Assembly: GCF_003173715.1 (NCBI RefSeq)
Contig: NZ_CP029550.1
Coordinates: 6,650,001 to 6,714,000 of the forward strand
Length of the DNA stretch: 64,000 nucleotides
From: Methylobacterium durans
Lineage (GTDB): Bacteria; Pseudomonadota; Alphaproteobacteria; Rhizobiales; Beijerinckiaceae
Direction: 5' to 3'
In this document: positions 34,062-43,321 of the stretch, piece after piece
How the letters are laid out: each line of letters begins with the position of its first letter
Numbering within the stretch: the stretch's first letter is position 1
The notes under the pieces: generated by a model
Told to the model about the DNA's origin: nothing
The model's database searches: none
Seen by the model: only the letters and a program-made list of their open reading frames with translations
Translations under genes and position numbers: made by a program

Positions 34062-34886
34062 TCAGCGCCAGACCGGGAGATTGAGCCACCAGCCCCACCA
34101 TTCCGGCCAGCCCTTGGTCCAGAACGGTCCGCTGATGATAATGCAGACGGCGCTCCAGAAGCCCGCCGAGAGGGCCAGGAACAGGCCGAGGCGGTGGATG
34201 CCGAGCGTCCCGATCGAGTAGCCGATCGTGTCGCGGAAGAAGGTGTCCTCGTGCTCGGGCGTCTTCACCACCTCGCCCTTAGGCGGGTTGGTGGAGGAGA
34301 GGATCAGCGAGCCGTGCAGCGACAGGGCGAAGGTCGTCGTGAAGAAGAACGACACGCCGAGCATGTGCGCCGGATTGTAGTGGAAGTGCAGGTACTGGTA
34401 GCCCGTGTTCGAGACCCAATCGAGGTGCGAGAGGATGCCGTAGGGGAAGCCGTGGCCCCAGGCGCCCATCAGGAACGGGCGGATCACCACCAGCGACACG
34501 TAGGCGAAGATCGCCACCGAGAAGGCGAAGGGCACGTGGTAGCCGATGCCGAGCTTGCGGCAGATCTCGACCTCGCGCAGCGCCCAGGAGCAGAAGGCGC
34601 CGATGGCGCAGAAGGTGATGAGCTGCCAGAGGCCGCCCTCCTTCAGGGGCGCCAGCGCCAGCCCGTATTTCAGGTCGGGCGGCGCGATGTTGATCTGCCA
34701 GACGTTCCAGGTCGGGCCGATCGCCGCCCCGTAGAGGATCAGCGCCGTGCCGAGCACGGAGAAGAAGATCGTCGTCACGCCGAAGAAGCCGACGTAGAAC
34801 GGCCCCACCCAGAAATCGAACAGGTCGCCGCCGACGAGCGTGCCGCCGCGGACCCGGTACTTCTTCTCGAAACTCAGCATCGCCAT
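34062..34886 (-). CDS. pufL: Photosynthetic reaction centre L subunit
   Basis: A 274-residue partner of PufM. The start [36 protein letters not shown] is the ATG ending 34886, with GGAGG 7-8 bp upstream; the second ATG (34880) also fits. His-bearing helices are [81 protein letters not shown], with [37 protein letters not shown] near the end. Preceded by two strong mRNA hairpins that may set the ratio of light-harvesting to reaction-centre proteins. Confidence 0.98.
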   Translation of the reverse strand: MAMLSFEKKYRVRGGTLVGGDLFDFWVGPFYVGFFGVTTIFFSVLGTALILYGAAIGPTWNVWQINIAPPDLKYGLALAPLKEGGLWQLITFCAIGAFCSWALREVEICRKLGIGYHVPFAFSVAIFAYVSLVVIRPFLMGAWGHGFPYGILSHLDWVSNTGYQYLHFHYNPAHMLGVSFFFTTTFALSLHGSLILSSTNPPKGEVVKTPEHEDTFFRDTIGYSIGTLGIHRLGLFLALSAGFWSAVCIIISGPFWTKGWPEWWGWWLNLPVWR

Positions 34887-34910
34887 CGCGAAACCTCCCG
34901 GGGCTCGTAG

Positions 34911-34945
34911 GAAATCCGGTTGATCCCTTCGGGATGGCGGATTTC
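34911..34945 (-). promoter_or_regulatory. mRNA hairpin upstream of pufL
   Basis: GAAATCCG (34911-34918) pairs with CGGATTTC (34938-34945); inside, ATCCC (34923-34927) pairs with GGGAT (34931-34935) around a TTC loop. Located about 25 nt before the pufL start. Likely part of the pufA-pufL intercistronic stability region. Confidence 0.7.
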
Positions 34946-34971
34946 GCCTTCGCTCAGACGCCGCGCGGGCT

Positions 34972-35016
34972 GCCCGATACGGTCTCCGCTTGCTGGAAGC
35001 GAAGACCGTATCGGGC
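34972..35016 (-). promoter_or_regulatory. 20-bp intercistronic hairpin between pufA and pufL
   Basis: Arms 34972-34991 and 34997-35016 are complementary over 20 positions with one mismatch, which becomes a G-U pair in the minus-strand mRNA; the loop is 5 nt. In Rhodobacter a comparable pufA-pufL stem-loop protects the pufBA mRNA and lowers pufLM message; the same role is inferred here. Confidence 0.8.
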
Positions 35017-35151
35017 GTCACGGCGCGCATCGGCCGTCACGGCGCGGTCGTCGCAGCGGGCGGGGCGTGCCGGTCTCCCGGCGCGGCCCCGTCCGCGGCT
35101 GGTCTCGTGCAGGGTCCGGGCTTCGGCGCGGCCTCGCCCGGGCCGTGCGGA

Positions 35152-35337
35152 TCACGCCGGGGTCGGCGGCACGATCTGCAGGGTGGCCGCGGCCGCCGCC
35201 TTCTTCGGGCCTTCGAGCCAGTTGAACCGGTCGGTGCTGAGCAGGATGAAGTGGATCAGCAGCGCCAGGACGAACAGGAAGGTGAAGAGCGCCACGAGGG
35301 TGCGGCGCGGATCGAAGAGAAGCCAAACCTTGTGCAT
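35152..35337 (-). CDS. pufA: Light-harvesting 1 alpha subunit
   Basis: 61 residues: [46 protein letters not shown]... This is the LH1 alpha pattern of M-x-K-x-W-x-x-F-D-P-R-R, one membrane helix with the bacteriochlorophyll-ligating His in LIHFILL, and the STDRFNWL C-terminal element. It forms the core antenna ring with PufB around the reaction centre. It follows pufB by 13 bp; a ribosome binding site GAGGAGG stands before it. Confidence 0.98.
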   Translation of the reverse strand: MHKVWLLFDPRRTLVALFTFLFVLALLIHFILLSTDRFNWLEGPKKAAAAATLQIVPPTPA

Positions 35338-35350
35338 GGTGCGGTCCTCC

Positions 35351-35578
35351 TCAGGAGAGCATCGAGACGAGGCCGTGGGCGGCGCTCGTCACGCTGTCGA
35401 GGGCGGCGTAGCCCTTCGGGCCGGGCAGCCAGGGGCGCCACATCCAGACGAGGATGTGCGCGACCACGGCGATCGCCGTGAAGATGATGAAGCTCGTCAA
35501 GAAGATCGCGTGGAACTCCTTGGCTTCCGGCTCCGTCAGCCCGGACAGGCTGCTCGGTCTTTCCAATCCATTGGCCAT
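35351..35578 (-). CDS. pufB: Light-harvesting 1 beta subunit
   Basis: 75 residues: [53 protein letters not shown]. It is the LH1 beta type with the TExEAKEFHxxF N-terminal amphipathic segment, a single helix, the ligand His in [16 protein letters not shown], and W residues typical of 870-nm antennae. The C-terminal extension [15 protein letters not shown] is longer than in Rhodobacter. First of the structural puf genes, 133 bp after the pufQ-like gene. Confidence 0.98.
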   Translation of the reverse strand: MANGLERPSSLSGLTEPEAKEFHAIFLTSFIIFTAIAVVAHILVWMWRPWLPGPKGYAALDSVTSAAHGLVSMLS

Positions 35579-35711
35579 CGTCGAAGACCTCCGCTTGGGC
35601 TGGCCGCGCCGTCGGGGGCGCGGCGGGTGTCACCGTGGCGCGTCGTCCGCCACGGCCGGACTTCCACCCGTTCACCGGGACGGAAGCATCTCGGGGCCGT
35701 CGGCCCGCCCC

Positions 35712-35930
35712 TCAGCCCATGAAGGCGAAGGGGATCGCCGAGACCGCCATGGCCCGCGCCTCGCCGAAGACGGAGCGGCGGGCGCCGAGGGCCGGGCGGT
35801 CGGGGCCGCGGCCCGGCAGCAGGCGCTGCGAGATCGCGGCGGCGAGGAAGAGGGGGTAGGTCGCGGCCAGGATGACCCGGAACTGAAGGGCCTCCCGGTG
35901 CAGGCGCGACGTCGCGTTCGGTCCACGCAT
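35712..35930 (-). CDS. pufQ: PufQ-like small membrane protein
   Basis: A 72-residue protein MRGPNATSRLHREALQFRVILAATYPLFLAAAISQRLLPGRG...SVFGEARAMAVSAIPFAFMG. One membrane helix (FRVILAATYPLFLAAAISQRL) and a conserved-looking C-terminus. Position between bchZ and pufB, and length close to the 74 residues of Rhodobacter PufQ, support calling it pufQ, a protein implicated in bacteriochlorophyll precursor handling; sequence similarity is too weak to be sure by eye. GAGGAG 9 nt before the ATG ending 35930 supports this start. An in-frame ATG ending 36038 overlaps the bchZ stop as ATGA and would add 36 Pro/Glu-rich residues. Confidence 0.6.
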   Translation of the reverse strand: MRGPNATSRLHREALQFRVILAATYPLFLAAAISQRLLPGRGPDRPALGARRSVFGEARAMAVSAIPFAFMG

Positions 35931-36034
35931 GGCCTTGCTCTCCTCAGGCCGTCCCCTCTCGGGACGGGCCGGCTGATCTTCGGGCTGGAACGATGCCGGG
36001 CGGGGCGTCCGCACGGCGGGGAAGAGGGCGGCGC

Positions 36035-37501
36035 TCATGCTGCGGCCCCGAGCTTGAGGCCGGCGCGGGCCCGGTCGACGTGGTCGGCCGCGACGATGGC
36101 GGCGCCCTCGCCCCGGGCGCGGGCCTCGGCCGCGTCCCGCAGGCGCTTGGCCGCCGAGATCCGCACCAGGACGGGCTCGCGCTCGACGAGGGCGTCGAGG
36201 GCGGCGCGGGCCGCCTCCTCCCAGGGCAGTTCCCGGTGGAGACGGGCGGGGGTCGCCTCGACCGCATCCATGTCGCGGGCGAGCGGCAGGATGTGGAAGA
36301 GCGTGTCGAAGAGGGCGTTGCAGACCTCTTGGACGAGGTAGGTCGCGCCCGAGTAGCCCATGAAGGGCGTGCCCGTGTGCCGCCGGACGACGGCGCCCGG
36401 GAACGAGGCCGGCACGTAGGCCGAGCGGGCGCCGGTCTCGGCGAGGTACATCCGCTCGTTGTAGGAGCCGAACAGGACCAGGGGCGGGCTCTTTGCCACC
36501 GCCTCCCGCACGCCCGCATTGTCCGGCTTGGCGCCGGGCTTGCGGGCGATTGCGAAGCTGCAGGGCAGGCCCATCTCCTCCTCGAGGAAGTGGCGCACGC
36601 CGCGGGCGTAGGTCTCGGTGGCGACGATGCCGAAGCTCGCCGTGCCGAAGAAATCCTGCGTCACCGAGCGCCACAGGTCCCAGACCGGCTTGATCGTGGT
36701 GTGGCGCTCGCGCTCGATGAAGGGCTCCGGGTCGAGCCCGAGGATCTCGCCGAGCGAGCGCAGGAACTTCGTGGTCGAGAGCACCCCGATCGGCGCCTGC
36801 AGGTAGGGCCGCTCCAGATCCTCGCAGAGGAGGCGCCCGAATTCCCGGTAGAGGCAGATGTTGGCGTCGGCGTTGACGAGCTTCGGCACGTCCGCGAGGT
36901 GCGAGCCGAGGGGGAAGACGAGGTTGATCTCGGCCCCGATCCCCTCGACGAGGCGGCGGATCTCGGCGAGGTCGGAGGGCATGTTGAAGGTGCCGTAGGC
37001 GGGCCCGACGATGTTGACGCGGGGCCGCTCGCCGGCCTTCCGCTCGGGCCGGGCCGAGATGCCCTTCTTGGCGAAGCGCTTGGCGCCGTGCTCCTGCCAG
37101 AGCCAGCGCATCGCCCGGTCGGCGGCCTGCCACTGGTCCTCGTCGATGGTGCGGGGCAGGAATCGCTGGAGGTTCGTGCCCTCCGGCGTCACGCCGCCGC
37201 CGATCATCTCGGCGATCGAGCCCGTGACGACGACGCTGGGCTGCGACGGGTCGAGCGTCGCGTGCGCCCGCTTCATCGCCCCTTCGGTGCCGTGGCGGCC
37301 GAGCTCCTCCTCGGCGAGCCCCGTCACCACGATCGGCAATTCGTGCGGCGGCAGGGCGTCGGTGTAGTGCAGGACCGAGGTGACCGGCAGGTTCTCGCAG
37401 CCGACCGGCCCGTCGATGACGACCTGCAGCCCCTTGATCGCCGTGAAGACGTAGGCCGCGCCCCAGTAGCCGCCGGCTCTGTCGTGATCGAGGACGAGCA
37501 T
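36035..37501 (-). CDS. bchZ: Chlorophyllide a reductase subunit Z
   Basis: A 488-residue catalytic subunit (with BchY) of chlorophyllide a reductase, the nitrogenase-like complex reducing ring B to give the bacteriochlorin. The N-terminus [61 protein letters not shown] is typical, as are [25 protein letters not shown] and [42 protein letters not shown]. Its ATG overlaps the bchY stop. The longer ORF that continues upstream is a shadow of bchY. Confidence 0.97.
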   Translation of the reverse strand: MLVLDHDRAGGYWGAAYVFTAIKGLQVVIDGPVGCENLPVTSVLHYTDALPPHELPIVVTGLAEEELGRHGTEGAMKRAHATLDPSQPSVVVTGSIAEMIGGGVTPEGTNLQRFLPRTIDEDQWQAADRAMRWLWQEHGAKRFAKKGISARPERKAGERPRVNIVGPAYGTFNMPSDLAEIRRLVEGIGAEINLVFPLGSHLADVPKLVNADANICLYREFGRLLCEDLERPYLQAPIGVLSTTKFLRSLGEILGLDPEPFIERERHTTIKPVWDLWRSVTQDFFGTASFGIVATETYARGVRHFLEEEMGLPCSFAIARKPGAKPDNAGVREAVAKSPPLVLFGSYNERMYLAETGARSAYVPASFPGAVVRRHTGTPFMGYSGATYLVQEVCNALFDTLFHILPLARDMDAVEATPARLHRELPWEEAARAALDALVEREPVLVRISAAKRLRDAAEARARGEGAAIVAADHVDRARAGLKLGAAA

Positions 37502-39108
37502 CAGGCCATCTCCCCGATCGGGTCGTGGGCATGCGCCTTGGGCTTGGCGGCCGCCGCGCTCTTGCGGGCCTTCGGGACCTCCTCCCAGATGCCGGCGGCG
37601 TGGCCGGTGCCGACGCCCTCGAAGAAGTCGCGCATGCGGTCGAAGCGGGCCCGGTTGCCGAGGGCCGCGTTGATCACCGCCGCGAGCGAGCCGGCGCCGG
37701 CCACCCCCATCAGGGGGCGGGCCGAGATCAGGTTCGTGAAGTAGAGGGCGGGCGTGCCCGCTTCCTTGGCCTTCTGCACCACCGGCGTCGTGCCGATGGC
37801 GAGATCCGGCCGGAACTCGGCGAAGGCGGCGAGGTCGTCCTCCAGCGAGGCCCGGTAGCGCACCGTGACGCCGCGGGATTCGAGCCAGTCGAGATCCTCC
37901 TCCGAGTGGAGGGTGCGGGGGCAGGCGGTGCCGACGTAGCGCAGGTCCGCCCCGCTCTCGACGAGGAGGCGCCCGACGAGGAGTTCCGAGCCCTCGTAGC
38001 CGGAGAGCGTGATGCGGCCGCGGATCGGGGCGGCCTGGAGCGCCGCGCGGATCGGCGGGAGAAGCCGGTTCTCGGCGGCCTCGACCACCTGCCGCGGCAC
38101 GCCGCAGGCCTCGCCGATCCGGGTGAGCCACGTGGCCGTGCCGTCGTGGCCGACCGGCGCCGAGCCGATCGCGGGCCGGCCCGCCGCCTCGAACTCGCGC
38201 AGGCTCGCCGTGTAGAACGGGTGGATCGCCGCGACCGCGGCGCCGTCGAGGGCGGCGTAGAGCTCGCGCCATTCCCGCGTCGGCACGACGGGGCCGGCGG
38301 CGAGCCCGATCGCGCCGAGCATCGCGCCGATCACCACGGGATCGGCCGGGAACATCTCGCCGAGCAGCGTCACGGTGGGGCGCTCGGAGCGGCCGGCGCG
38401 GGGGGCCTGGACCGGGCCCTGCTCGGCCTCGGTGCGGGCGACCCGCAGCATGGCGCCGGCCAGCACGTCCTTGGCTTCCGCATGGGTCGGCACGCCGAAG
38501 CCCGGCACGTCGATGCCGATGACCCGCACCCCGTCGATCTCCTTCGGCAGCAGCCGCAGGGGCACGCCGGAGGCGGTCGGCACGCAGAGATTGATGACCA
38601 CGACCGCGTCGTAATCCTCGGGCTTCGCCGTGGCGTGCACCGCCTCGCGGATGTCCTCGAACAGCTTGCCGGTGACGAGGGTCTCGGAGTTGAACGGCAC
38701 GTAGCCGACGCTGCGGCGCGCCCCGTAGAAATGCGAGGTGAAGGTCAGCCCGTAGACGCAGCAGGCCGAGCCCGACAGGATCGTCGCCGTGCGCCGCATC
38801 CGGAGGCCGACGCGCAGGGAGCCGAAGGCCGGGCACATGCTCTGCGGCTGATCGTGGGGACCTGCCGGATAGTCCCGCGCCAGCGCCTCCAGCGTCTCGC
38901 TCATGCCGGCAGCCGCGGCGGCCGCGCGCAGCGTGTCCTTGCCGCCGTGGCAGCCGAGCCCGTCGCCCGGGTTCCCGTCGCCCGGGTTCCCGTCGCCCTT
39001 GGTGGCGGCGAGGTCGACGACCCCGCCCGCGGCCTGCGCCCCCTGGAGGGCGGAGGCCGGGCGCTCGCGGCGGGCGCGGAGATCGGCGATGTCGAGGGTG
39101 ACGGCCAT
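37501..39108 (-). CDS. bchY: Chlorophyllide a reductase subunit Y
   Basis: A 535-residue partner of BchZ in the dark-type chlorophyllide a reductase. Cys ligands for the shared Fe-S cluster occur at [72 protein letters not shown] and [14 protein letters not shown]. The central NifD/K-like region includes [20 protein letters not shown] and [16 protein letters not shown] [20 protein letters not shown]. The start is ATG ending 39108, 11 bp after the bchX stop. The Gly/Asp repeat [13 protein letters not shown] near residue 40 is a local duplication. Confidence 0.97.
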   Translation of the reverse strand: MAVTLDIADLRARRERPASALQGAQAAGGVVDLAATKGDGNPGDGNPGDGLGCHGGKDTLRAAAAAAGMSETLEALARDYPAGPHDQPQSMCPAFGSLRVGLRMRRTATILSGSACCVYGLTFTSHFYGARRSVGYVPFNSETLVTGKLFEDIREAVHATAKPEDYDAVVVINLCVPTASGVPLRLLPKEIDGVRVIGIDVPGFGVPTHAEAKDVLAGAMLRVARTEAEQGPVQAPRAGRSERPTVTLLGEMFPADPVVIGAMLGAIGLAAGPVVPTREWRELYAALDGAAVAAIHPFYTASLREFEAAGRPAIGSAPVGHDGTATWLTRIGEACGVPRQVVEAAENRLLPPIRAALQAAPIRGRITLSGYEGSELLVGRLLVESGADLRYVGTACPRTLHSEEDLDWLESRGVTVRYRASLEDDLAAFAEFRPDLAIGTTPVVQKAKEAGTPALYFTNLISARPLMGVAGAGSLAAVINAALGNRARFDRMRDFFEGVGTGHAAGIWEEVPKARKSAAAAKPKAHAHDPIGEMA

Positions 39109-39119
39109 GTGCGCTCCCC

Positions 39120-40097
39120 TCAGACCGTGTCGTAGACGACTTCGAGGGACGGCTTCACGATCGGGCTCGTGCCGCACATGTCCTCGAAGGTGGCGGGTTC
39201 CAGCACCACGTCGCGGCCGACCGTCTCGCTCGCGAACAGGCCGAGCAGCCCGTCCTGGCTGAGGGGCCTGGGCTGGTGCGGCGCGGCCTCGCCGACGTTC
39301 CGCGCGAGGTCGGCGAAGAGCGGCCCCCAGCGCCCGTCCGGCTTGCCGATGATCTCGTAATTCGCGCTCTTGCGGCGGATGTCCTCGTCGGCCGGGATCG
39401 AGGCGAGGACCGGGATGCCGACGCTCTCGGCGAAGGCCTGCGCCTCGCCGGTGCCGTCGTCCTTGTTGATGACGAGGCCGCCGACGCCGACATTGCCGCC
39501 GAGCTTGCGGAAATACTCCACCGCCGAGCAGACGTTGTTGGCGACGTAGAGCGATTGCAGGTCGTTCGAGCCGACGACGATGACCTTCTGGCACATGTCG
39601 CGGGCGATCGGCAGGCCGAAGCCGCCGCAGACCACGTCGCCGAGGAAGTCGAGCAGGACGTAGTCGAAGCCCCATTCGTGGAAGCCGAGCTTCTCGAGCA
39701 GCTCGAAGCCGTGGATGATGCCGCGGCCGCCGCAGCCGCGCCCGACCTCCGGCCCGCCGAGCTCCATCGCGTAGACGCCGTCGCGCTTGAAGCAGACGTC
39801 GCCGATGGCGACCGCCTCGCCCGCGAGCTTCTTCTTCGTCGAGGTCTCGATGATGGTCGGGCAGGCGCGCCCGCCGAAGAGCAGCGAGGTGGTGTCGCTC
39901 TTCGGGTCGCAGCCGATCAGCAGCACCTTCTTGCCCTGCTGGGCCATCATGTAGCTGAGGTTGGCCAGGGTGAACGACTTGCCGATGCCGCCCTTGCCGT
40001 AGATCGCGATGATCTGCGTGTCCTTGCGCGCGGTGGTCGGAACCGGGTCCGGCTCATGAGCTGCTTCCGCGCGGAGAGCCGCGCCGGTCAGGTGCAT
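39120..40097 (-). CDS. bchX: Chlorophyllide a reductase iron protein X
   Basis: A 325-residue ATP-dependent reductase that donates electrons to BchYZ, homologous to NifH. P-loop [48 protein letters not shown], the two 4Fe-4S Cys ([18 protein letters not shown] and [23 protein letters not shown]), and [25 protein letters not shown] are all intact. The start is the ATG ending 40097, two bases after the bchC stop, so expression is coupled to bchC. Confidence 0.98.
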   Translation of the reverse strand: MHLTGAALRAEAAHEPDPVPTTARKDTQIIAIYGKGGIGKSFTLANLSYMMAQQGKKVLLIGCDPKSDTTSLLFGGRACPTIIETSTKKKLAGEAVAIGDVCFKRDGVYAMELGGPEVGRGCGGRGIIHGFELLEKLGFHEWGFDYVLLDFLGDVVCGGFGLPIARDMCQKVIVVGSNDLQSLYVANNVCSAVEYFRKLGGNVGVGGLVINKDDGTGEAQAFAESVGIPVLASIPADEDIRRKSANYEIIGKPDGRWGPLFADLARNVGEAAPHQPRPLSQDGLLGLFASETVGRDVVLEPATFEDMCGTSPIVKPSLEVVYDTV

Positions 40098-40099
40098 GT

Positions 40100-41038
40100 T
40101 CAAGGCCGAGCCCTCCAGTCGAGGATCATCTTCAGGCAGGCGGCCTCGCCGAAGGCCGTGCGGTAGGCCTCGCCCGCCTCCGCTGCGGGGCGGCGGTGGG
40201 TGATGAGGCCGTCGAGGGAGAGCGCGCCGCGCTCGATCAGGGCCGTCACCGCCGCGAGGTCGGCGGGCCGGAATTCCGCCGCGACCCGGATCCGCGCCTC
40301 GCGCAGGAAGGCCGGCGGAAAGGCGAAGGCGAGCGGCGCCTCGTAGAAGCCGGCGAGCACGATCTCGCCGCCGGGAGCGAGCCGCGCGATCAGCGCGTCG
40401 AGGATCCCGGAATCGCCGCTGACGTCGGTGATGGTGGCGTAGTCGCGCCGCGCATCCGTCTCCGGGGTGAGAACGGGATAGCCGAATTCGCCCCGCGCCC
40501 GGACCGGATTGGTTTCCCACACGGTCGGGACGGCGCCGGTCAGCACGCTGAGGCGGGCGAGCAGCCGCCCGAGCACCCCGTGCCCGACGATGAGGGCGCG
40601 CTCGCCCGGGCTGATGCCGGCGAGCGCGTGGTAGGCGGTCGCCGCGAGCGCGATCAGCACGCCCCGCTCGCCGAGCCCCGGATCGATCGGGACAAGCCGG
40701 TCGGCCGGAACCACGAGGTGGGAGGCCGCGCCCCCGAACAGGCCGCGCACCGCGCCGAAGCAGCGGGCGCCCGGCACGAACACGCTCTGCCCCGCCTTCA
40801 GCCCGGAGCCGGGCGGCGCCTCGACGATGGTGCCGACGGATTCGTAGCCGGGGACGAGGGGGTAGCCCATGCCGGGGAAGCTCGGCATGCGGCCGGACCA
40901 GAGCAGGCGCTCGGTCCCGGTGGAGATGCCGCTGAAGGTGACGGCGACCACGGCGTCGCCCTCGACAGCCGGGCTCAGCGTCAGGCGGGTGAGCGCCAGC
41001 TGCTCCGGTTTTTCGAGAACGACGGCGATCGCGTCCAT
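40100..41038 (-). CDS. bchC: Bacteriochlorophyllide dehydrogenase
   Basis: A 312-residue zinc-type (MDR) alcohol dehydrogenase-like enzyme oxidising 3-hydroxyethyl bacteriochlorophyllide a to the 3-acetyl form. VTFSGISTGTERLLWSGRMPSFPGMGYPLVPGYESVGTIVEA, VFVPGARCFGAVRGLFGGAASHLVVP and the nucleotide-binding turn IVGHGVLGRLLARL are the family hallmarks. The start MDAIAVVLEKPEQL is the ATG ending 41038; a longer frame would reach into the promoter at 41091. It is the first gene of the bchCXYZ block, 88 bp past the crtF stop, with its own promoter overlapping the end of crtF. Confidence 0.96.
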   Translation of the reverse strand: MDAIAVVLEKPEQLALTRLTLSPAVEGDAVVAVTFSGISTGTERLLWSGRMPSFPGMGYPLVPGYESVGTIVEAPPGSGLKAGQSVFVPGARCFGAVRGLFGGAASHLVVPADRLVPIDPGLGERGVLIALAATAYHALAGISPGERALIVGHGVLGRLLARLSVLTGAVPTVWETNPVRARGEFGYPVLTPETDARRDYATITDVSGDSGILDALIARLAPGGEIVLAGFYEAPLAFAFPPAFLREARIRVAAEFRPADLAAVTALIERGALSLDGLITHRRPAAEAGEAYRTAFGEAACLKMILDWRARP

Positions 41039-41090
41039 GCCCGATGCCCTTCCGCCCCATCGGCGAGCCTTGTGGCCCGCCATTACCGTC

Positions 41091-41130
41091 ATCCTAGAAT
41101 GACAACAACATGCGTCAAGGCATATTTACA
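41091..41130 (-). promoter_or_regulatory. bchC promoter with PpsR/CrtJ-like box
   Basis: On the minus strand TTGACG (41118-41113), 16 bp, TAGGAT (41096-41091) form a sigma-70-type promoter for bchC. A palindrome one base from TGT-N12-ACA (41113-41130: CGT on the plus strand, 12 bp, ACA) covers the -35 element and runs into the crtF stop codon. PpsR/CrtJ represses bchC from such sites in other phototrophs. A second box was not found. Confidence 0.6.
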
Positions 41131-42313
41131 CATTCTCAAACGGACGTGAGGCGACGACCATGCCGGCGAGCAGCGGGCGGCGGGTCGCGCGCGTCCGGAT
41201 CCCGGTGAATCCGGCCTCCGTCAGCATGCGGCCGAGCTCGTCCGCCGAGCGCGCCCGCCCGCTGCCCATCGCCAGGAGGTAGAAGCCGAAATACGCGTCG
41301 CCGATCGGCTCGGCGCCTGGTGTGCCGGCCAACGGTTCGGCGATGACGAGGCGGCCGCCGGGGGGCAGCGCGGCGCGGGCGGCGCGCAGGAGGCGCAGGG
41401 CCGGCCCGTCGTCGTGGTCGTGGACGATGCGCACGAGCGTGATCACGTCGGCGCCCCGCGGCAGGGGCGAATCGAGGAAGCTGCCGCCGTGGCAGGCGAT
41501 TCGGCTCGCCAGGCCCTGCGCGGCGAGGCTGGCGCGCGCCCGCTCGGCCACGGGCGGCAGGTCGAGGAGCATCGGGCGCAGGCCCGGGAAGCGCCGCGCC
41601 GCGGCGGCCGCGAAGGTGCCCTCCCCGCCGCCGACATCCAGCAGGCAGGCATGGTCGGCGAAGGGATAGGCGTCGAGGACGTCCTCGGCGATCAGGGCCT
41701 GCGAGGCCGACATCAGGCCGCTGTAGCCGGCCACGGCCTCGGCCGGGATCGCCCCGGAATCCGCCGCCTCGGCGTAGGGCCAGTAGGCTGACAGCCGGGT
41801 CGGGCCCGCCTCGCCGCGCAGGAGCGCCACGGGATCGCGCAGGTCGTCGTAGAGCATCGCGTGGTGCTCGATCATCGCGGCGATCGAGGGGTTGCCGATC
41901 AGCGCCGCGCCGAGATCGGCGAGCGCGTAGCGCCCGTCGGGCAGGCGGGCGAGGAGGTCGAGGGAGGCGGCCGCCCGGAGCAGGCGCTCGGCGCGGTCCG
42001 GGGCGAGCCGCAGGCGCTGGGCCAGCGCCTCGGCGCCCATCGGCCCGTCCGCCAGGAGGCGGAACAGGTCGAGGCGGATGCAGGCGTAGAGCACCTGCGC
42101 GTAGACGAAGCCGGCGCAGAGGTCGAACAGGGCGCGGGTGTTGGCGCGCGCCACCCGTCGCGTCAGCGGGAAGCCGGCGGCCCAGCGCTGGAAGGCCGGG
42201 CTCGCCACCCGCGCGTTGCGGAAGGCCCGCCAGCGCTCGCGCCACGTCTCGCGCCAGGTCGAGGCCCGGACGGGCGCGTCCTGCGCGGGCGCGGTGCCGG
42301 CCCGCGGGCTCAT
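41126..42313 (-). CDS. crtF: Demethylspheroidene/hydroxycarotenoid O-methyltransferase
   Basis: A 395-residue SAM-dependent methyltransferase (CrtF type) that methylates the 1-hydroxy group of carotenoids in the spirilloxanthin/spheroidene pathway. N-terminal dimerisation domain: AGFVYAQVLYACIRLDLFRLLADGPMGAEALAQRLRL. SAM-binding core: ACLLDVGGGEGTFAAAAARRFPGLRPMLLDLPPVAERA, then ITLVRIVHDHDDGPALRLLRAARAALPPGGRLVIAEPLAG, as in OMT-type enzymes. The start is MSPRAGTAPAQD at the ATG ending 42313; the ORF upstream overlaps crtE. The stop is 16 bp... downstream lies the bchC promoter region. Confidence 0.95.
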   Translation of the reverse strand: MSPRAGTAPAQDAPVRASTWRETWRERWRAFRNARVASPAFQRWAAGFPLTRRVARANTRALFDLCAGFVYAQVLYACIRLDLFRLLADGPMGAEALAQRLRLAPDRAERLLRAAASLDLLARLPDGRYALADLGAALIGNPSIAAMIEHHAMLYDDLRDPVALLRGEAGPTRLSAYWPYAEAADSGAIPAEAVAGYSGLMSASQALIAEDVLDAYPFADHACLLDVGGGEGTFAAAAARRFPGLRPMLLDLPPVAERARASLAAQGLASRIACHGGSFLDSPLPRGADVITLVRIVHDHDDGPALRLLRAARAALPPGGRLVIAEPLAGTPGAEPIGDAYFGFYLLAMGSGRARSADELGRMLTEAGFTGIRTRATRRPLLAGMVVASRPFENV

Positions 42314-42329
42314 CGTGCCTGCGCGCCCC

Positions 42330-43205
42330 TCACGCCAGCAGCTCCTCCCGCTGCAGGCTCGCCGGCAGGAACAGGCGGGTCTGGGCGGTGATCTCGGCGC
42401 GGAGCGCATCGGCGCCGGGGCAGGACGGGATCACCTCGATCGCCTCGCGGGCGAGCCGCTTCAGGCGCTCCAGGGCGCCGCCCATGCCGAGGAGGAGCGC
42501 CGCGTTCGGGCGCCCGAGCGTGGCGTCGCGCCCCGCCGGCTTGCCGATCTCCTCCTGGCGGCAGGCGACGTCGCGCAGATCGTCGGCGACCTGATAGGCC
42601 TCGCCGAGGCACTCGCCGAGGAGCCGCCACGGCAGCGAGGGCGCGCCCGCGGCGGCCGCACCCGTCACGGTGGCGGCGGCGAACAGCGCCCCGGTCTTGG
42701 CCTGCTGGTAGTTCGAGAGGGCGACCTCCGGCTCCGATTCCCAGGCCTGCCCCGCCACGATGCCGGCGGGCGAGCCGACCGCGCGGGCGACGAGGCCGAC
42801 GAGCGAGGCGAGCCGCTCCGGCCGCCGCGCGGCGCCCCGCGCCAGGGTCTCGAAGGCGAGCACGATCAGCGCGTCGCCGGTCAGCACCGCCAGCGGCTCG
42901 CCGTAGGCCACGTGGACCGAGGGCTTCTGCCGGCGCATCGGCGCGTCGTCGAAGCAGGGCAGATCGTCGTGGACGAGGGAGGCGCAGTGCAGGAGCTCGA
43001 TCGCGGCCGCCGCCGCGTCGGAGGCGGCCGGGTCGTCGTCCCCGCAGGCCGCCGCCACCGCGAGGCAGAGGCGAGGGCGGATCCGGTGGCCGCCCGGGAA
43101 GACCGCGTAGCGGATCGCCTCCGCGAGCCGGGGCGGCGCGCCGGGCGCCTCCGCGTGGGCCACCGCCATGTCGAGAACGCGCTCGATCCGCCTGCCGGCA
43201 TCCAT
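42330..43205 (-). CDS. crtE: Geranylgeranyl diphosphate synthase
   Basis: A 291-residue trans-isoprenyl diphosphate synthase supplying GGPP for carotenoids and the bacteriochlorophyll tail. First Asp-rich motif: CASLVHDDLPCFDDAPMRR. Second: GEAYQVADDLRDVACRQEE. Also GHRIRPRL near the N-terminus and GDALIVLAFETLA. The start MDAGRRIERVLD is the ATG ending 43205. It is the first gene of the leftward superoperon crtEF-bchCXYZ-puf, 16 bp ahead of crtF. Divergent from crtD over 116 bp that include a perfect TGT-N12-ACA box. Confidence 0.96.
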   Translation of the reverse strand: MDAGRRIERVLDMAVAHAEAPGAPPRLAEAIRYAVFPGGHRIRPRLCLAVAAACGDDDPAASDAAAAAIELLHCASLVHDDLPCFDDAPMRRQKPSVHVAYGEPLAVLTGDALIVLAFETLARGAARRPERLASLVGLVARAVGSPAGIVAGQAWESEPEVALSNYQQAKTGALFAAATVTGAAAAGAPSLPWRLLGECLGEAYQVADDLRDVACRQEEIGKPAGRDATLGRPNAALLLGMGGALERLKRLAREAIEVIPSCPGADALRAEITAQTRLFLPASLQREELLA

Positions 43206-43247
43206 CCGCACCTCCCGTAAATGTCGTTCTGGATTGTCGGTGCAATC

Positions 43248-43265
43248 TGTCCAATATAGTTGACA
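43248..43265. promoter_or_regulatory. PpsR/CrtJ binding box between crtE and crtD
   Basis: TGT (43248-43250), 12 bp, ACA (43263-43265), an exact match to the PpsR/CrtJ recognition palindrome. Its right half is also TTGACA (43260-43265), a perfect -35 hexamer pointing to crtD, so a bound repressor would block that promoter. No convincing -10 was seen 16-18 bp downstream. Confidence 0.7.
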
Positions 43266-43321
43266 CGTGTGCGGGCCGATAGCAACGCCGCATCGGATGG
43301 GATCGAGAGGGGGCCGGGCTC

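Noticed and set aside
34984..35050. Rho-independent terminator after pufA
   Set aside because: The stem is strong but lacks a U run on the mRNA and lies inside a continuous puf operon; an mRNA stability hairpin is more likely.
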